Assembly: GCA_021847105.1 (NCBI GenBank)
Contig: JAJZUT010000005.1
Span: 124,001-188,000 of the forward strand
Direction of reading: 5' to 3'
Source: Pseudomonadota bacterium
Lineage (GTDB): Bacteria; Pseudomonadota; Gammaproteobacteria; Steroidobacterales; Steroidobacteraceae
DNA length: 64,000 nt
Shown: positions 8,452 to 17,622 of the stretch, one piece after another
Layout: each line of letters starts with the position of its first letter
How positions within the stretch are numbered: the first letter of the stretch is position 1
Made by a program: the position numbers and the translations under genes
The notes under the pieces: generated by a model
The model's database searches: none
What the model was told of the DNA's origin: nothing
The model's input: only the letters and a program-made list of their open reading frames with translations

Positions 8452-9888
8452 TTAGAAAGTGATGCGTGCCGTGACGCTATGATCGTCCTGCTCGAACGTC
8501 AGGTTGAAGCGGCTGCCTGACAAAAGCGTCAGCACGAGCGTGATGCCGGACTGATGGGCGAGCCAGTCGGGCAAGTGGAAGTCCTCGGGTAACCGGGCCG
8601 GGGCATTGCGGATCGTGAGCGCGTGACCGAGCGGATCGTCCGCCAAGGTGATCAGGATCTCGGCCGAGGCGACGCGCTTGGTGTGCTTGGTCGCATTGGT
8701 GATCAGCTCGTTCAGTGCAACGGCAAAGGGTATCGCTTCGCTTTCGGCGAGCTCCAGGGAGAAATCGGGCGCCAGCGCTGTTCTGAAGCGGATAGGGATG
8801 TGGACGGTCGTGCGATGCGCAGTGACAATCTCGGCAACCAGCGCGCTTAATTCCACGGTCGACTTGCCGCTGCGGGCGAGCAGGCCGTGCATCGCTGCGA
8901 TCGATTGGATCTGGGTGATCACGGAATTGACCAGATCGGTCGTCGTGCGCGGTGCGCCCTCGTTCAGTCGAATCAGTCCGACCAGTCCTTGCAGGTGATT
9001 CTTGATCCGATGATGGATTTCGCGGATCAGCGTATGGGTTAAGGCCCTTTCCCCCTCAAGCTTCTTCTCCTCCGCGGCCTTGATGCTGGTGATGTCCTGA
9101 GCGAGGAGCAGCACGCGCGCAACCGTCTGCGCACTGTCGCGGATCGGGACCAGGTGAACGTGCCACCACCGCTCAAAGCGATACAGTTCCTTGTACGCCG
9201 GCTGTCCATCCCGAATGACCTCCTCGAGAAATCCGGGGAAGAGGAGGGAGCCGTCAGCGTGGTGCAGAAATGGACAGAACCGCTCGGCGACATCCGCCGC
9301 GCCGCACAGCTGATCGGCCGCCGTATTGGCCTGGACGATCAATCCCGCGCGGTTCATCAGGATGACCGGATAGCCAATCTGGTTCAGAACCGTACTGAGC
9401 GCATCTTCGCTCAACTTAGTCGCGGCACGCTCGTAGGAGAGGCGTTCGTCGATGATCCGTATCATCTCGACCGCAGCCGGACCGGCATCGGGTTGCGACG
9501 GTGGAAACGGTGCGAGGATTGTGCGGATGCGGATGTATTCGCCGCTCTTGTGTCGAATGCGATATTCCGCTGCCGCGGGCTCATAGGATTTCCCACTCAG
9601 CGCTTCCGCGTCGCGCGGCTTTACGACCAGCAGTGCATCGCGAGGGTGGATCAGAGCCGAAAAGGCGCTCCAGGTCGGCTCGAGCTCGTCTGCTCGGTAA
9701 CCAAAGAGCTCCGGGCCGCCGAGAAGCCACTGCAGAGATGCCTGAGTCACGTCCGGCCGATATAGAAAAATCACCCCGAATTTGATCAGTGCATCGCGGA
9801 CCAACTCGATACCGCGCCCACTACGGCCGTTCACTTCGGCGATGCCCGAGTCAACAGGAGGGACGGTGGGCGGTGGCGGTTGCGACAT
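8452..9888 (-). CDS. PAS-PAS HisKA_2 sensor histidine kinase
   Basis: 478 residues, no transmembrane segment. An N-terminal PAS3-like domain (about 35-150) and a second PAS (about 165-265) precede the dimerisation helix with the H-box REIHHRIKNHLQGL (about 300), characteristic of the HisKA_2/HWE-type kinases. The HATPase_c region carries the N-box NELITNATKH. Such kinases often control general stress or ANTAR antiterminators. It lies 6 nt downstream of the ANTAR response regulator on the same strand, so the two are almost certainly a cognate pair. The input signal is unknown; a cytosolic ligand or redox cue is suggested by the tandem PAS domains. Confidence 0.92.
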   Translation of the reverse strand: MSQPPPPTVPPVDSGIAEVNGRSGRGIELVRDALIKFGVIFLYRPDVTQASLQWLLGGPELFGYRADELEPTWSAFSALIHPRDALLVVKPRDAEALSGKSYEPAAAEYRIRHKSGEYIRIRTILAPFPPSQPDAGPAAVEMIRIIDERLSYERAATKLSEDALSTVLNQIGYPVILMNRAGLIVQANTAADQLCGAADVAERFCPFLHHADGSLLFPGFLEEVIRDGQPAYKELYRFERWWHVHLVPIRDSAQTVARVLLLAQDITSIKAAEEKKLEGERALTHTLIREIHHRIKNHLQGLVGLIRLNEGAPRTTTDLVNSVITQIQSIAAMHGLLARSGKSTVELSALVAEIVTAHRTTVHIPIRFRTALAPDFSLELAESEAIPFAVALNELITNATKHTKRVASAEILITLADDPLGHALTIRNAPARLPEDFHLPDWLAHQSGITLVLTLLSGSRFNLTFEQDDHSVTARITF

Positions 9889-9894
9889 GGTGGA

Positions 9895-10593
9895 TCAGCA
9901 GGAATCGGTCTCGGGTGCGCGAGAAGCGGGATCGGCGGAAACCAGCTCCTGGAGCATGCGGTTCGATTCGTCGCAGGTGCGGACGAAGTCCCGGGCAAGG
10001 ACATCGAGCTTCAGGCGTTTGGATCGTGCTTTGTGTCGCAGCCGTTCAAAGGCGTCGCGCCTTCCGAGCTTCAGATTCGCCATGAGCAGCCCGGTCGCCG
10101 TGCTTACGTGTTGATCGTCATTGAGCTGTGTCCGCAGGTGCTGATTCTGATCGTGGAGTGCCCGGATCTCCCGACCGCGCTGTAGTGCGGTGCGCACGAT
10201 CGGCAGCAGTTGCGCGGTGTCGATGGGCTTCACCACGTAAGTGAGCGCGCCGACGTCAATCGCATCCGAGACGATCAGCGCATCGCTGTACGCGGAGAGG
10301 AAAATGACCGGAATCGGACCGGATTGCGCGAGCGAGCGGGCAAGCTCGACTCCGGACATCCCGGGCATGAGGTAATCGAGGATCGCGAGGTCGGGTTGGG
10401 ACGTGGCACACCGTTGCAGTGCGCTCGGCCCATCGAATGCTTCGATCACGCGGTATCCGGCGCTGCGCAGCTGCTGGCTGAGGGTTGCGACAATGAGCTT
10501 GTCGTCGTCGACAACCAGCAGTGTCTTGCATTCCGCGCCCGTATCCGGCTTCGCTGTCGCTCGCTGCCCGGGCTGTGTACTTTGCGGATTCAT
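9895..10593 (-). CDS. ANTAR-domain response regulator
   Basis: 232 residues. The receiver domain (about 22-140) has the acidic pocket VVDDDK, phospho-acceptor Asp in AILDYLMPGMSG, Ser in FLSAYS and Lys in VVKPID. A short coiled coil leads to a C-terminal ANTAR domain (about 155-215: LNDDQHVSTATGLLMA...RDAFERLRHKA). ANTAR domains bind dual hexaloop RNA hairpins and prevent transcription termination. It is the first gene of a two-gene operon with the HisKA_2 kinase. Its RNA targets are not evident nearby, so they probably lie elsewhere in the genome. Confidence 0.92.
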   Translation of the reverse strand: MNPQSTQPGQRATAKPDTGAECKTLLVVDDDKLIVATLSQQLRSAGYRVIEAFDGPSALQRCATSQPDLAILDYLMPGMSGVELARSLAQSGPIPVIFLSAYSDALIVSDAIDVGALTYVVKPIDTAQLLPIVRTALQRGREIRALHDQNQHLRTQLNDDQHVSTATGLLMANLKLGRRDAFERLRHKARSKRLKLDVLARDFVRTCDESNRMLQELVSADPASRAPETDSC

Positions 10594-12357
10594 GAAGTCC
10601 CCCTAACTGAAAGTGCGTGACAATCCGGCGTGGGCTGCATTTTTCTCGTCTGGCCACGTCAGGTTTCGTCGGTCCGGTGGCACGCGCACTTGATCGCGGC
10701 GTCACCTGGAGTCGGAGTTGCCTGGATGAAGATTGCGAAACAGGAATGAGCAGGCGGCCCCAAAGGGTCTCGGGCTCGCGTCGCTCTGATCGGAATTGTA
10801 TCTCATCGGGTCTGAGTCTGCTGCGCACGGTAGCGGGTGAATTCGGCACAGGTAGATTGCGATACATCACCGCTTGCTGATCAAAACTGTGAATTGGTCG
10901 CAAAAGTCCAACGGCGTGACGCCGATATGCTCGGCATGACAGCTCCATTGCGCCGCTTGCAGTCTGATTAGGGCTTCGCCCGGCGCAATCAGCGACAGGA
11001 TCCTCTGCCCAGTCTGTGCGAGATCTTGCGCTGTTCAGGCCTTCCCCCTGCCTGAGCTGATTCTCTACACCGGATTCCTCATTTCCGACGATGCGCAACG
11101 TCGCGAGCCGCTGACTTGCCGAGCGTTGCCGGAACTCTGGACGCACAACTGCACGCGAGACTGCTTGATGTCCGTTGACCATGCAAATGCTGAAAGGCAA
11201 CCGAAGCACCACCTCAATCCCCGGCAGCGATGGGACGCCGCGTCACCGCGTGCCGCAAGAGCTGCTCCGGCACCGAAGCGCATCGCTGCTCGCGTTGATG
11301 ATGAATCCGCTCCACTCGCCTTACGATTCGGGTTATTGCATACATGAGGGCATGCGACTTGCCTGTCAAGGCTGCGGCCCATTCGCGAGCCGCAATGGCA
11401 TTGCGGCGCCCCGCAATTCCTTTCTATTTGCCGGCACTCTTGGGCGTCGCGATCGCATTGTGGGGGCCCTCTCCAGGGTGGCAGCTGTCGGCGCTGCTCG
11501 GACTGCTTGCCCTTGCCAGCGCCCTGCCGGCGCTCGCTTCGCGTCTGCACAGAGCGCGAAGCTTCGTCCGTCGGGCGAGCGGACGGGTCGAGATTGTGCG
11601 GCATTTCCTCTGCGCCGCATTCGTGCAGTTCAGCACGAACCGCCTGCCTATGCTCCGCAGCGCGATATGCCGCATGGGATTCGGTAGTGACTTTCGACGC
11701 CGCGTTCACCAGCGTAGTGAAACTTTTAATTCCGCTGTAACCGGTGCCGAACACGACGCTCTGCGCAATCATTCTCGACGCGCCGCGAAATCTCGTTCCC
11801 TGGGTATGCTCAGGGGTAGCAAACGATTGCGGCATGATGGGCTACCTCCGTGGATCGAGGTCACGCCCCGTCGCCTCAGCAGTGTGGCACAGACGGCCGG
11901 TCCAGGCCGGATCCAGGCAGACGATGCGGCAACGCGACCTGAGGACGCTCTCAAGGAATCAGACGGCAATCTCCTGAAGACCGTGGCGGAGCTCGAGCGC
12001 AGCGCGCAGCGGCTGCGCGACATGATGGAAAAGATGGAGCGACTGAACCGCATCCGGTGCGCGCCAGTTCGTCGCAACGGCGTTGCGCATTCGGTGCCTG
12101 ATCCGTCTCTCACCAGGCGCTTCGATCAGCGCACGGTGCCTCGGCGCACGTACGGTGATCGGACGTGCATACGCGGGTGGAATGCGGTGTCGGGAGAATG
12201 CCCTCCGATCAGAACCGATGCGCGTGCGCGGACGACTCCGATCGCGAGGCCGGCACGCGTGCCGAGGGATAAAGAACAGTGCCGCTGCGGGTTTAGCGCA
12301 TTGAGCACGCTGCGACGGTTTGGTTGATGTCACAGATGCCAGGAATGGGGGGCATGT
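10594..12357. other. 1.76-kb region without a confident gene; possible remnant
   Basis: The only protein-like pieces are in one plus-strand frame. ATG at 11395 opens a segment with two hydrophobic stretches (MALRRPAIPFYLPALLGV...), and near 11950-12050 there is a 35-residue amphipathic coiled-coil piece (LLKTVAELERSAQRL). Between and after them the translation is Arg-rich and unlike protein. This could be a decayed membrane receptor. On the minus strand 11740-11835 gives a short protein-like peptide with no known family. I call no gene. Confidence 0.35.
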
Positions 12358-13689
12358 ATGCGTATTTTGGGTAAGCGCACAAGCACGCCGGGGCGTGCGG
12401 ATTCCCGGGATGGTACGACCCGGGTGTCCGCCTCGCAGTTGAGCGCAGCGACAGGTATGGATGCTCACACGGCGAGCGGCTGCGCCGCGGTGGCGCGTCA
12501 ACCGATATTCGATTCCGAGTTGGCCGTGGTTGGTTACGAACTGCTCTATCGCACAGCGGGGGCCGACTTCGCAGTCATCGAGTGTGCGGTGTCCGCCACG
12601 GCCGCGGTGATGGTGACGGCTGCGCTCGACATTGGCATCACCAAGCTGGTTGGAAGCGCGCCGGCTTTCATTAATTTCCCCCGGGAACTGCTCAGCGAGG
12701 AGTTGCCGAGTCCGGCCGATCCGCGGCAAATCGTGGTGGAAGTTCTGGAGGATGTCGAGCCGGACGGGCAACTGCTGAAAGTGCTGGCGACGTTGCGCCA
12801 GCGCGGTTACCGGGTAGCGCTCGATGACTTCGATCCGACCTCGAGCAAGGAGGCGCTGCTCGATTGTGCGGATTTCGTGAAAGTCGACGTGCTGGCCTGT
12901 GCACCGGCGCGTCTTGCCTCACTCGTTGCATATCTCAGGCGCTGGAGGCTGCAATTGATCGCGGAGAAAATTGAGAGTGAGCAGCAGCTCATTCGCTGCC
13001 GGGAGCTCGGGTTTGATGCTTTCCAGGGCTATTACCTGCGCCGGCCGGAGACATTCTGTGCCCGACGCGCTCCCGGGAATTGGATTGCTACGCTGCGGTT
13101 GCTTTCGCGGCTGCAGGATCCCGAGGTATCGGTGGAGGACTTGGAGGCGAATATCGCCTGTGATGTCGGGTTGTGTTATCGACTTCTACGCTGCGTCAAT
13201 TCGAGTTACTTTGGGCTTGGGAAATCCATCGAGTCCATCGGTCGAGCGATCGTCGTGTTGGGGCTGGACGAGCTGCGCGCGATGTGCGTCGCCATCCTGT
13301 TGGCGGGAATTGACGATCGGCCGGAATACCTGGCCAAGCAGGCGATGATTCGGGCCAGCATGTGTGAGCGTCTGTGTGTCGCGGCGGAACTGAGCGAGCG
13401 GCAGAGCTACTTCATGGCGGGGTTGCTGTCGGTTTCCGATGTGCTGCTCGGTGTTTCGCTGGAGGAACTGCTCGAGTCCATGCCACTGGTTGCGTCGGTC
13501 CGTGAGGCACTATTGCACGGTACCGGGCCGATGGGCGAAGCTCTGGCCTGCACAATCGCCTATGAGAACACAGCCTGGGACAGGGTCCATTTTCGAGGTC
13601 TGCCGAGCACTGTGATAGCCACCGCCTACGCAGACGGAGTGCAGTGGACAGAGACCCTGTGGACGCGGGTGGCGGCGAGTCAGTCCTGA
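12358..13689 (+). CDS. EAL-HDOD signalling protein (YuxH type, degenerate EAL)
   Basis: 443 residues. The first about 45 residues are low-complexity. An EAL-like barrel follows (about 45-235: ARQPIFDSELAVVGYELLYR..., ALDDFDPTS, DFVKVDV, AEKIE, FQGYYLRRPE). An HDOD domain occupies about 240-400 (LEANIACDVGLCYRLLRCVNSS). This is the YuxH/CdgJ architecture. The EAL signature is YELLYR instead of EALLR, and several metal ligands of active phosphodiesterases are absent. It is therefore probably a non-catalytic regulator of motility or adhesion rather than a c-di-GMP hydrolase. It is monocistronic, with a large empty region upstream. Confidence 0.9.
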   Translation: MRILGKRTSTPGRADSRDGTTRVSASQLSAATGMDAHTASGCAAVARQPIFDSELAVVGYELLYRTAGADFAVIECAVSATAAVMVTAALDIGITKLVGSAPAFINFPRELLSEELPSPADPRQIVVEVLEDVEPDGQLLKVLATLRQRGYRVALDDFDPTSSKEALLDCADFVKVDVLACAPARLASLVAYLRRWRLQLIAEKIESEQQLIRCRELGFDAFQGYYLRRPETFCARRAPGNWIATLRLLSRLQDPEVSVEDLEANIACDVGLCYRLLRCVNSSYFGLGKSIESIGRAIVVLGLDELRAMCVAILLAGIDDRPEYLAKQAMIRASMCERLCVAAELSERQSYFMAGLLSVSDVLLGVSLEELLESMPLVASVREALLHGTGPMGEALACTIAYENTAWDRVHFRGLPSTVIATAYADGVQWTETLWTRVAASQS

Positions 13690-13913
13690 GCAGGACGGCT
13701 GGACGCAATGGACGGTGCGCGGTGGGCCGGAAGCACTTGTGCAGCGCGCGGCTGCTGAGATGATACGCTGCGATCGTCACGACACTTCGCCTGGTTGCCG
13801 CCCGAGGAATGGCCTGCCGCGTTGACGACGCATTGAGCCGCTACGCCGCGGACACCTGAGTCGCTGAGGTGTATCGTCGGTGCAGCTTGGCTGCCGAGTC
13901 GGGATTCAGATCG

Positions 13914-14405
13914 ATGAAGACGCTGCTGATCGTTTATCACACCGTGACCGGAGGCTCGCGGCAGATGGCGCAAGCGGCCGCTGCCGGTGCCGGGGCGGAA
14001 CCGCTGGTGCGGCTCTGCCTCGAGACGGCCGCAGAGAGCGGCCCACAGGCGCTGCTCGATGCGGACGGCTACCTGTTCGTGTGCCCGGAAAACCTCGCCG
14101 CAGTGTCCGGACTGATGAAAGACTTCTTCGACCGCAGTTACTATGCGGTGCTGGATCGAATCCAAGGACGGCCCTATGGGAGTCTGATCTGTGCCGGTAG
14201 CGATGGCATGAATGCAGCGCGGCAGATAGAGCGGATTGCCACGGGCTGGCGGTTGCACGCCATCGCGCCGCCACTGATCGTGTGCACGCATGCGCAGACG
14301 CCGGAGCAGATCTTAAGCCCCAAGACGATCGGTCCGGTGGATCTGTCACGGTGCGAGGAGCTCGGTGCCACGCTGGCCGCAGGTCTTGGGCTCGGTATCT
14401 TCTGA
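13914..14405 (+). CDS. Flavodoxin-family NAD(P)H-dependent oxidoreductase
   Basis: 163 residues. The N-terminal strand MKTLLIVYHTVTGGSRQMA gives the phosphate-binding loop of flavodoxin folds. The region YLFVCPENLAAVSGLMKDFFDRSYY (cited in part: PENLAAVSGLMKDFFDR) matches the NADPH-dependent FMN reductase/flavodoxin_2-like subgroup. ATG at 13914 was chosen because it begins the first beta strand; 15 codons upstream are open but not family-like. FMN binding is inferred from the fold. The electron partner is unknown, and the gene is convergent with the DUF763 gene. Confidence 0.82.
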   Translation: MKTLLIVYHTVTGGSRQMAQAAAAGAGAEPLVRLCLETAAESGPQALLDADGYLFVCPENLAAVSGLMKDFFDRSYYAVLDRIQGRPYGSLICAGSDGMNAARQIERIATGWRLHAIAPPLIVCTHAQTPEQILSPKTIGPVDLSRCEELGATLAAGLGLGIF

Positions 14406-14442
14406 TGCCACGAAACTGATACGCCACGGCTTCGCCTCGCCT

Positions 14443-14459
14443 GCGGTTCAATGAACCGC
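14443..14459. terminator. Hairpin between convergent genes
   Basis: GCGGTTCA and TGAACCGC form a perfect 8-bp stem around a single base, between the convergent flavodoxin and DUF763 genes. It lacks a clear U-tract, so the terminator role is tentative. A second G+C palindrome-rich stretch follows at 14458-14475. Confidence 0.35.
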
Positions 14460-14490
14460 GCGGCGGCGCCGCGCACCGGTCGGGCAGCGC

Positions 14491-15750
14491 TCAGTGATCG
14501 AAGGCGCTCCGTCCGCCGAACTCGGCGGCAGTGGCGCGCTCAGTCGTGATGAAACCCTCGAAAGTCGGTCCGGATGCATGCCGCTCCAAGCGGCGGGCCT
14601 GTGCATCGAGACGGCGCAGGGCATCGAGTTTGTCCGCGCGGCCGAGTCGCGCCTGGCTGACCGCGTGTGTCAGCACGCGAACCGTCTCGTCGTAGACCCG
14701 CAGCGGGACCGGGAATGGGTGACCGTCTTTACCGCCATGCGCGAGGGAGAAGCGAGCCGGATCGGTGAATCGCGCCGGCGTGCCGTGCACAACCTCGGCG
14801 ACCAGAGCGAGAGCGGCGACGGTGCGCGCGCCGACACCGGGTGTGAGCAACAGTTCGGCGTAATCCTGCGGTCCACGTTCTGCGGCGGCGGCCAGCGCGC
14901 CATGCAGCCGGCGAAGGACGATATCCGAGCCAAGTATTTCGTGTCGCGAAGGCATGCAGAGGTGCGGTACGACATCGGGCGCGGCGTTCAGCGTCGGTAC
15001 CGGTGGTTCAGGTTCGCCAAACAGGTCGAGGGAGCGGCCCACCGCGGGGCGCAGCCCGCGCAAGATGCTCAGGGTGCGTTGCGGTCCGGCGTGCACCAAT
15101 TCGAGTCCGGCCACCCGCGCGGCCTGCGCCCGCGCGTCGGCGAGGTTGAGAATCTGGCCTTGGCTGACTCCCTCGATGGCCGTATGCGGCGAATCGAGGA
15201 AATTCTCCAGTCCCTGCGACAGCCAGTGGTAACGCCGCGCCTCCCGCCGCGTCGGGTTCATGCCTTGCTGCACGACACACCAGGTGCCGTCGGCACTGAC
15301 GATAAAGCCGTGCAGGTACAAGTCGTATCCATCCTGCACGGCGGCGCTGTCAATCTTGGCGACCAGGCGGCTGCTGGTGGCGAGGCGCTCGGCATCGAGT
15401 CCGGTGTGCTCGCCCACCAACATCAGCTCCGCAGGGGTGCGCCGCGAGGCGCGTCCGCGGCCGCCGCAGACAAAGATGCCGAGCTCCTTCTGCACAGGCG
15501 CAAGCCCGCGTTTGAGCGCTCCGAGCACGCTCGTGGTGATGCCCGATGAGTGCCAGTCCATGCCCATGACGGCACCGAAGGACTGGAACCAGAACGGTTG
15601 CGCCAGTCGGCGGAGCAACTCGTCGCGGCCGTAGTGGTGCACGATCGCTTCGCCGATTACGCGGCCGAGTGCCGCCATGCGCGCGCTCAGCCAGGCGGGC
15701 ACGCGCCCGCCGTGCAGGGGCAGATCCGCATATCCGCTGCGACGGGTCAT
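14491..15750 (-). CDS. DUF763 domain protein
   Basis: 419 residues starting at MTRRSGYADLPLHGG, the conserved N-terminus of DUF763. The frame is open far upstream, but that part is Arg/Ser-rich and non-conserved. Conserved blocks visible include FGAVMGMDWHSSGITTSV, a GGRGRASRRTP turn, DGYDLYLHGF and CVVQQGMN. A C-terminal helix-hairpin-helix-like stretch (LLLTPGVGARTVAALALVAEVVHG) hints at nucleic-acid binding. The family is found in thermophiles and scattered bacteria, with no established function. It is divergent from the metallo-beta-lactamase-fold gene, which has 172 bp of shared upstream DNA. Confidence 0.88.
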   Translation of the reverse strand: MTRRSGYADLPLHGGRVPAWLSARMAALGRVIGEAIVHHYGRDELLRRLAQPFWFQSFGAVMGMDWHSSGITTSVLGALKRGLAPVQKELGIFVCGGRGRASRRTPAELMLVGEHTGLDAERLATSSRLVAKIDSAAVQDGYDLYLHGFIVSADGTWCVVQQGMNPTRREARRYHWLSQGLENFLDSPHTAIEGVSQGQILNLADARAQAARVAGLELVHAGPQRTLSILRGLRPAVGRSLDLFGEPEPPVPTLNAAPDVVPHLCMPSRHEILGSDIVLRRLHGALAAAAERGPQDYAELLLTPGVGARTVAALALVAEVVHGTPARFTDPARFSLAHGGKDGHPFPVPLRVYDETVRVLTHAVSQARLGRADKLDALRRLDAQARRLERHASGPTFEGFITTERATAAEFGGRSAFDH

Positions 15751-15922
15751 GCGCGAGAGTGTGATCTCGGATCGGTACGAGTCAAGGGTGCCGGGCGGAC
15801 CCACCGGTCGCGGCGGGGATGCGAGGTGCCGTACGCGTTCCGATGGGGCGGCGGCGCTGCGTTGCGGAGTGAGTGGCCTGGCTGGCGTAGACTGAGCACA
15901 CCGGATACGAGGCCAAGGCGTT

Positions 15923-17047
15923 GTGAAAACACTGGGTTCAATGGCACAGGGAGCGCGTCTGGAGCGCATGAGGGGCTCGGCGCAGTGGTCCGGGGAGGGC
16001 TTTCGCAACGTGCAGCCGATTCTTCCGGGTCTGCGCGATCCGGATGCGACGATGCCGAGCCTCACCGAGTTTCTACTGCGCACCGGCGGGCGGCGCACGC
16101 CCGGGCGCCCGCTGCCGGCGGTTGATCCGCTGCAATCGTGGCGCGACCGGCCGGACAGTGGTCTGCGGGTCACCTGGCTCGGCCACTCGACCGTGCTCAT
16201 CGAGATCGACGGCGTCCGCGTACTGACCGATCCAGTGTGGGGCGGGCGAGCCTCGCCGCTGCCGTTGCTGGGCCCGCGGCGCTTTCAGCCGGTCCCGGTC
16301 GCGCTGCGCGCCTTGCCGCCAATCCATGCCGTGATCATTTCTCACGACCATTATGATCATCTGGATTACCCGACGATTCGGGCGCTCGCCAAGAGCCCCG
16401 TGCCGTTCGTCACCTCGCTCGGCGTCGGGGCGCACCTAGAAGCCTGGGGCGTCTCGGCGCAGCGCATCACGGAACTTGACTGGTGGGAGCAGCACACCTT
16501 GCCGGGCACGACCGTGCAGGTGAGCGCGGTGCCGTCCCAGCACTTCTCGGGACGAACCCCGAGGAGCCGCAACTCGACCCTGTGGTCCTCGTTCGTCGTG
16601 CAGTCGGACCGTCACTGCGTATTTTTCAGTGGCGACACCGGACTCACCCGCGAGTACGAACGGGTCCGCTCGCGCTTCGGTCCCTTCGATCTGGTGATGC
16701 TCGAGGTTGGCGGCTGGCACCCTGCGTGGGGCGACATGCACCTCGGACCGCAGCATGCCCTCACGGCCTGCCGGCTCCTTGGCGCGCAGGCCTGGCTGCC
16801 GGTGCACTGGGGGACGTTCAGTCTGGCGATGCATGCCTGGGACGAGCCGGCGGAGAGCCTGCTGGCCGCGAGCCCCTGCGGTGGCGAGCGGCTCATCATG
16901 CCGCGGCTTGGCGAAGCGGTGGAACCGGCCCACGCCTCTGGTCGGATCGATCCCTGGTGGCGAGGTGTCGATGGCCCGCAGCCCTTGGCGCAGCGTGGCA
17001 CCTCACGGCCCAAACGGTCCCACGCAGGGTCCTGGCCGCTTGACTGA
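15923..17047 (+). CDS. NAPE-PLD/UlaG-like metallo-beta-lactamase-fold hydrolase
   Basis: 374 residues. The beta-lactamase-fold metal motif is SHDHYDHLD (HxHxDH), and later ligands appear in FSGDTGL and in PVHWGTF. The opening strand is TWLGHSTVLIEIDGVRVLTDPVW, cited in part as GHSTVLIEI and LTDPVWG, as in NAPE-hydrolysing phospholipase D and UlaG relatives. Start choice is uncertain: GTG at 15923, ATG at 15941 or ATG at 15968. There is no signal peptide, so it is cytosolic. The substrate is unknown; bacterial relatives hydrolyse phosphodiester or lactone bonds. Confidence 0.87.
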   Translation: MKTLGSMAQGARLERMRGSAQWSGEGFRNVQPILPGLRDPDATMPSLTEFLLRTGGRRTPGRPLPAVDPLQSWRDRPDSGLRVTWLGHSTVLIEIDGVRVLTDPVWGGRASPLPLLGPRRFQPVPVALRALPPIHAVIISHDHYDHLDYPTIRALAKSPVPFVTSLGVGAHLEAWGVSAQRITELDWWEQHTLPGTTVQVSAVPSQHFSGRTPRSRNSTLWSSFVVQSDRHCVFFSGDTGLTREYERVRSRFGPFDLVMLEVGGWHPAWGDMHLGPQHALTACRLLGAQAWLPVHWGTFSLAMHAWDEPAESLLAASPCGGERLIMPRLGEAVEPAHASGRIDPWWRGVDGPQPLAQRGTSRPKRSHAGSWPLD

Positions 17048-17073
17048 GCTGCGGCAGTGGCTTGTTCGACGCT

Positions 17074-17538
17074 CTAGCGCAGGCCCAAGACCGTGACTTC
17101 CGTGCGCACCGAGTTTGCGATAAAGCAATTTGCGTGCGCCTCGTGATGCATACGGGCGAGCATCCCGGCATCGGGCTGCTTCGGTCCGCTGAATACTATG
17201 TGCGGCTGCAGCTCGACGCGGCTGATCCACAGCGTGCCGCGCTCATCTCGGCTCATATGGCCGATCGCCTGGTCGCGGTAAGTATCGACGCAAAAGCCTC
17301 CGGCCGCAGCGATGCTGAGGAACCAGAGCATGTGGCAGCTCGACAGAGCGGCGATATACGCCTCTTCAGGGTCGACATACGCGGGGTTGGAAAGCGGCGC
17401 GGGCACGACGTGCGGAGAGCTCGATGCGTCGATCTGCGCACCGCCGTCGAATTGCCACACGTGTGCCCGAGAGTATTGCTGGTCCAGGAACGAAGCCGAG
17501 CCCCGTGCCCATGCGATGGTGGCGGTGTGTACGGACAT
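17074..17538 (-). CDS. OsmC-family peroxiredoxin-like protein
   Basis: 154 residues beginning MSVHTATIAW. It has the two OsmC cysteines: one in ALSSCHMLWFL (mid-protein helix) and one in HANCFIANSV near the C-terminus. OsmC/Ohr proteins reduce organic hydroperoxides through this Cys pair. The spacing and the NPAYVDPEEAYIAAL approach are characteristic. The end faces the metallo-beta-lactamase gene convergently, 26 bp away. Confidence 0.9.
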   Translation of the reverse strand: MSVHTATIAWARGSASFLDQQYSRAHVWQFDGGAQIDASSSPHVVPAPLSNPAYVDPEEAYIAALSSCHMLWFLSIAAAGGFCVDTYRDQAIGHMSRDERGTLWISRVELQPHIVFSGPKQPDAGMLARMHHEAHANCFIANSVRTEVTVLGLR

Positions 17539-17622
17539 GTAAAGCCCTCGTGACTCAGGCGGCAAGGCATGCGCCTTGCCGCAGCGGGCGGTGTGTCTCG
17601 GCGTGAACGCCGTGTGCGTCGC

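Noticed and set aside
11065..11835. 256-residue minus-strand frame
   Set aside because: Overlaps the above, no motif, Arg/Cys-rich composition of a shadow frame.
11344..12327. 327-residue plus-strand frame
   Set aside because: Only two short pieces look protein-like; the rest is Arg-rich and it lacks a recognisable family. Kept as a possible remnant, not a gene.
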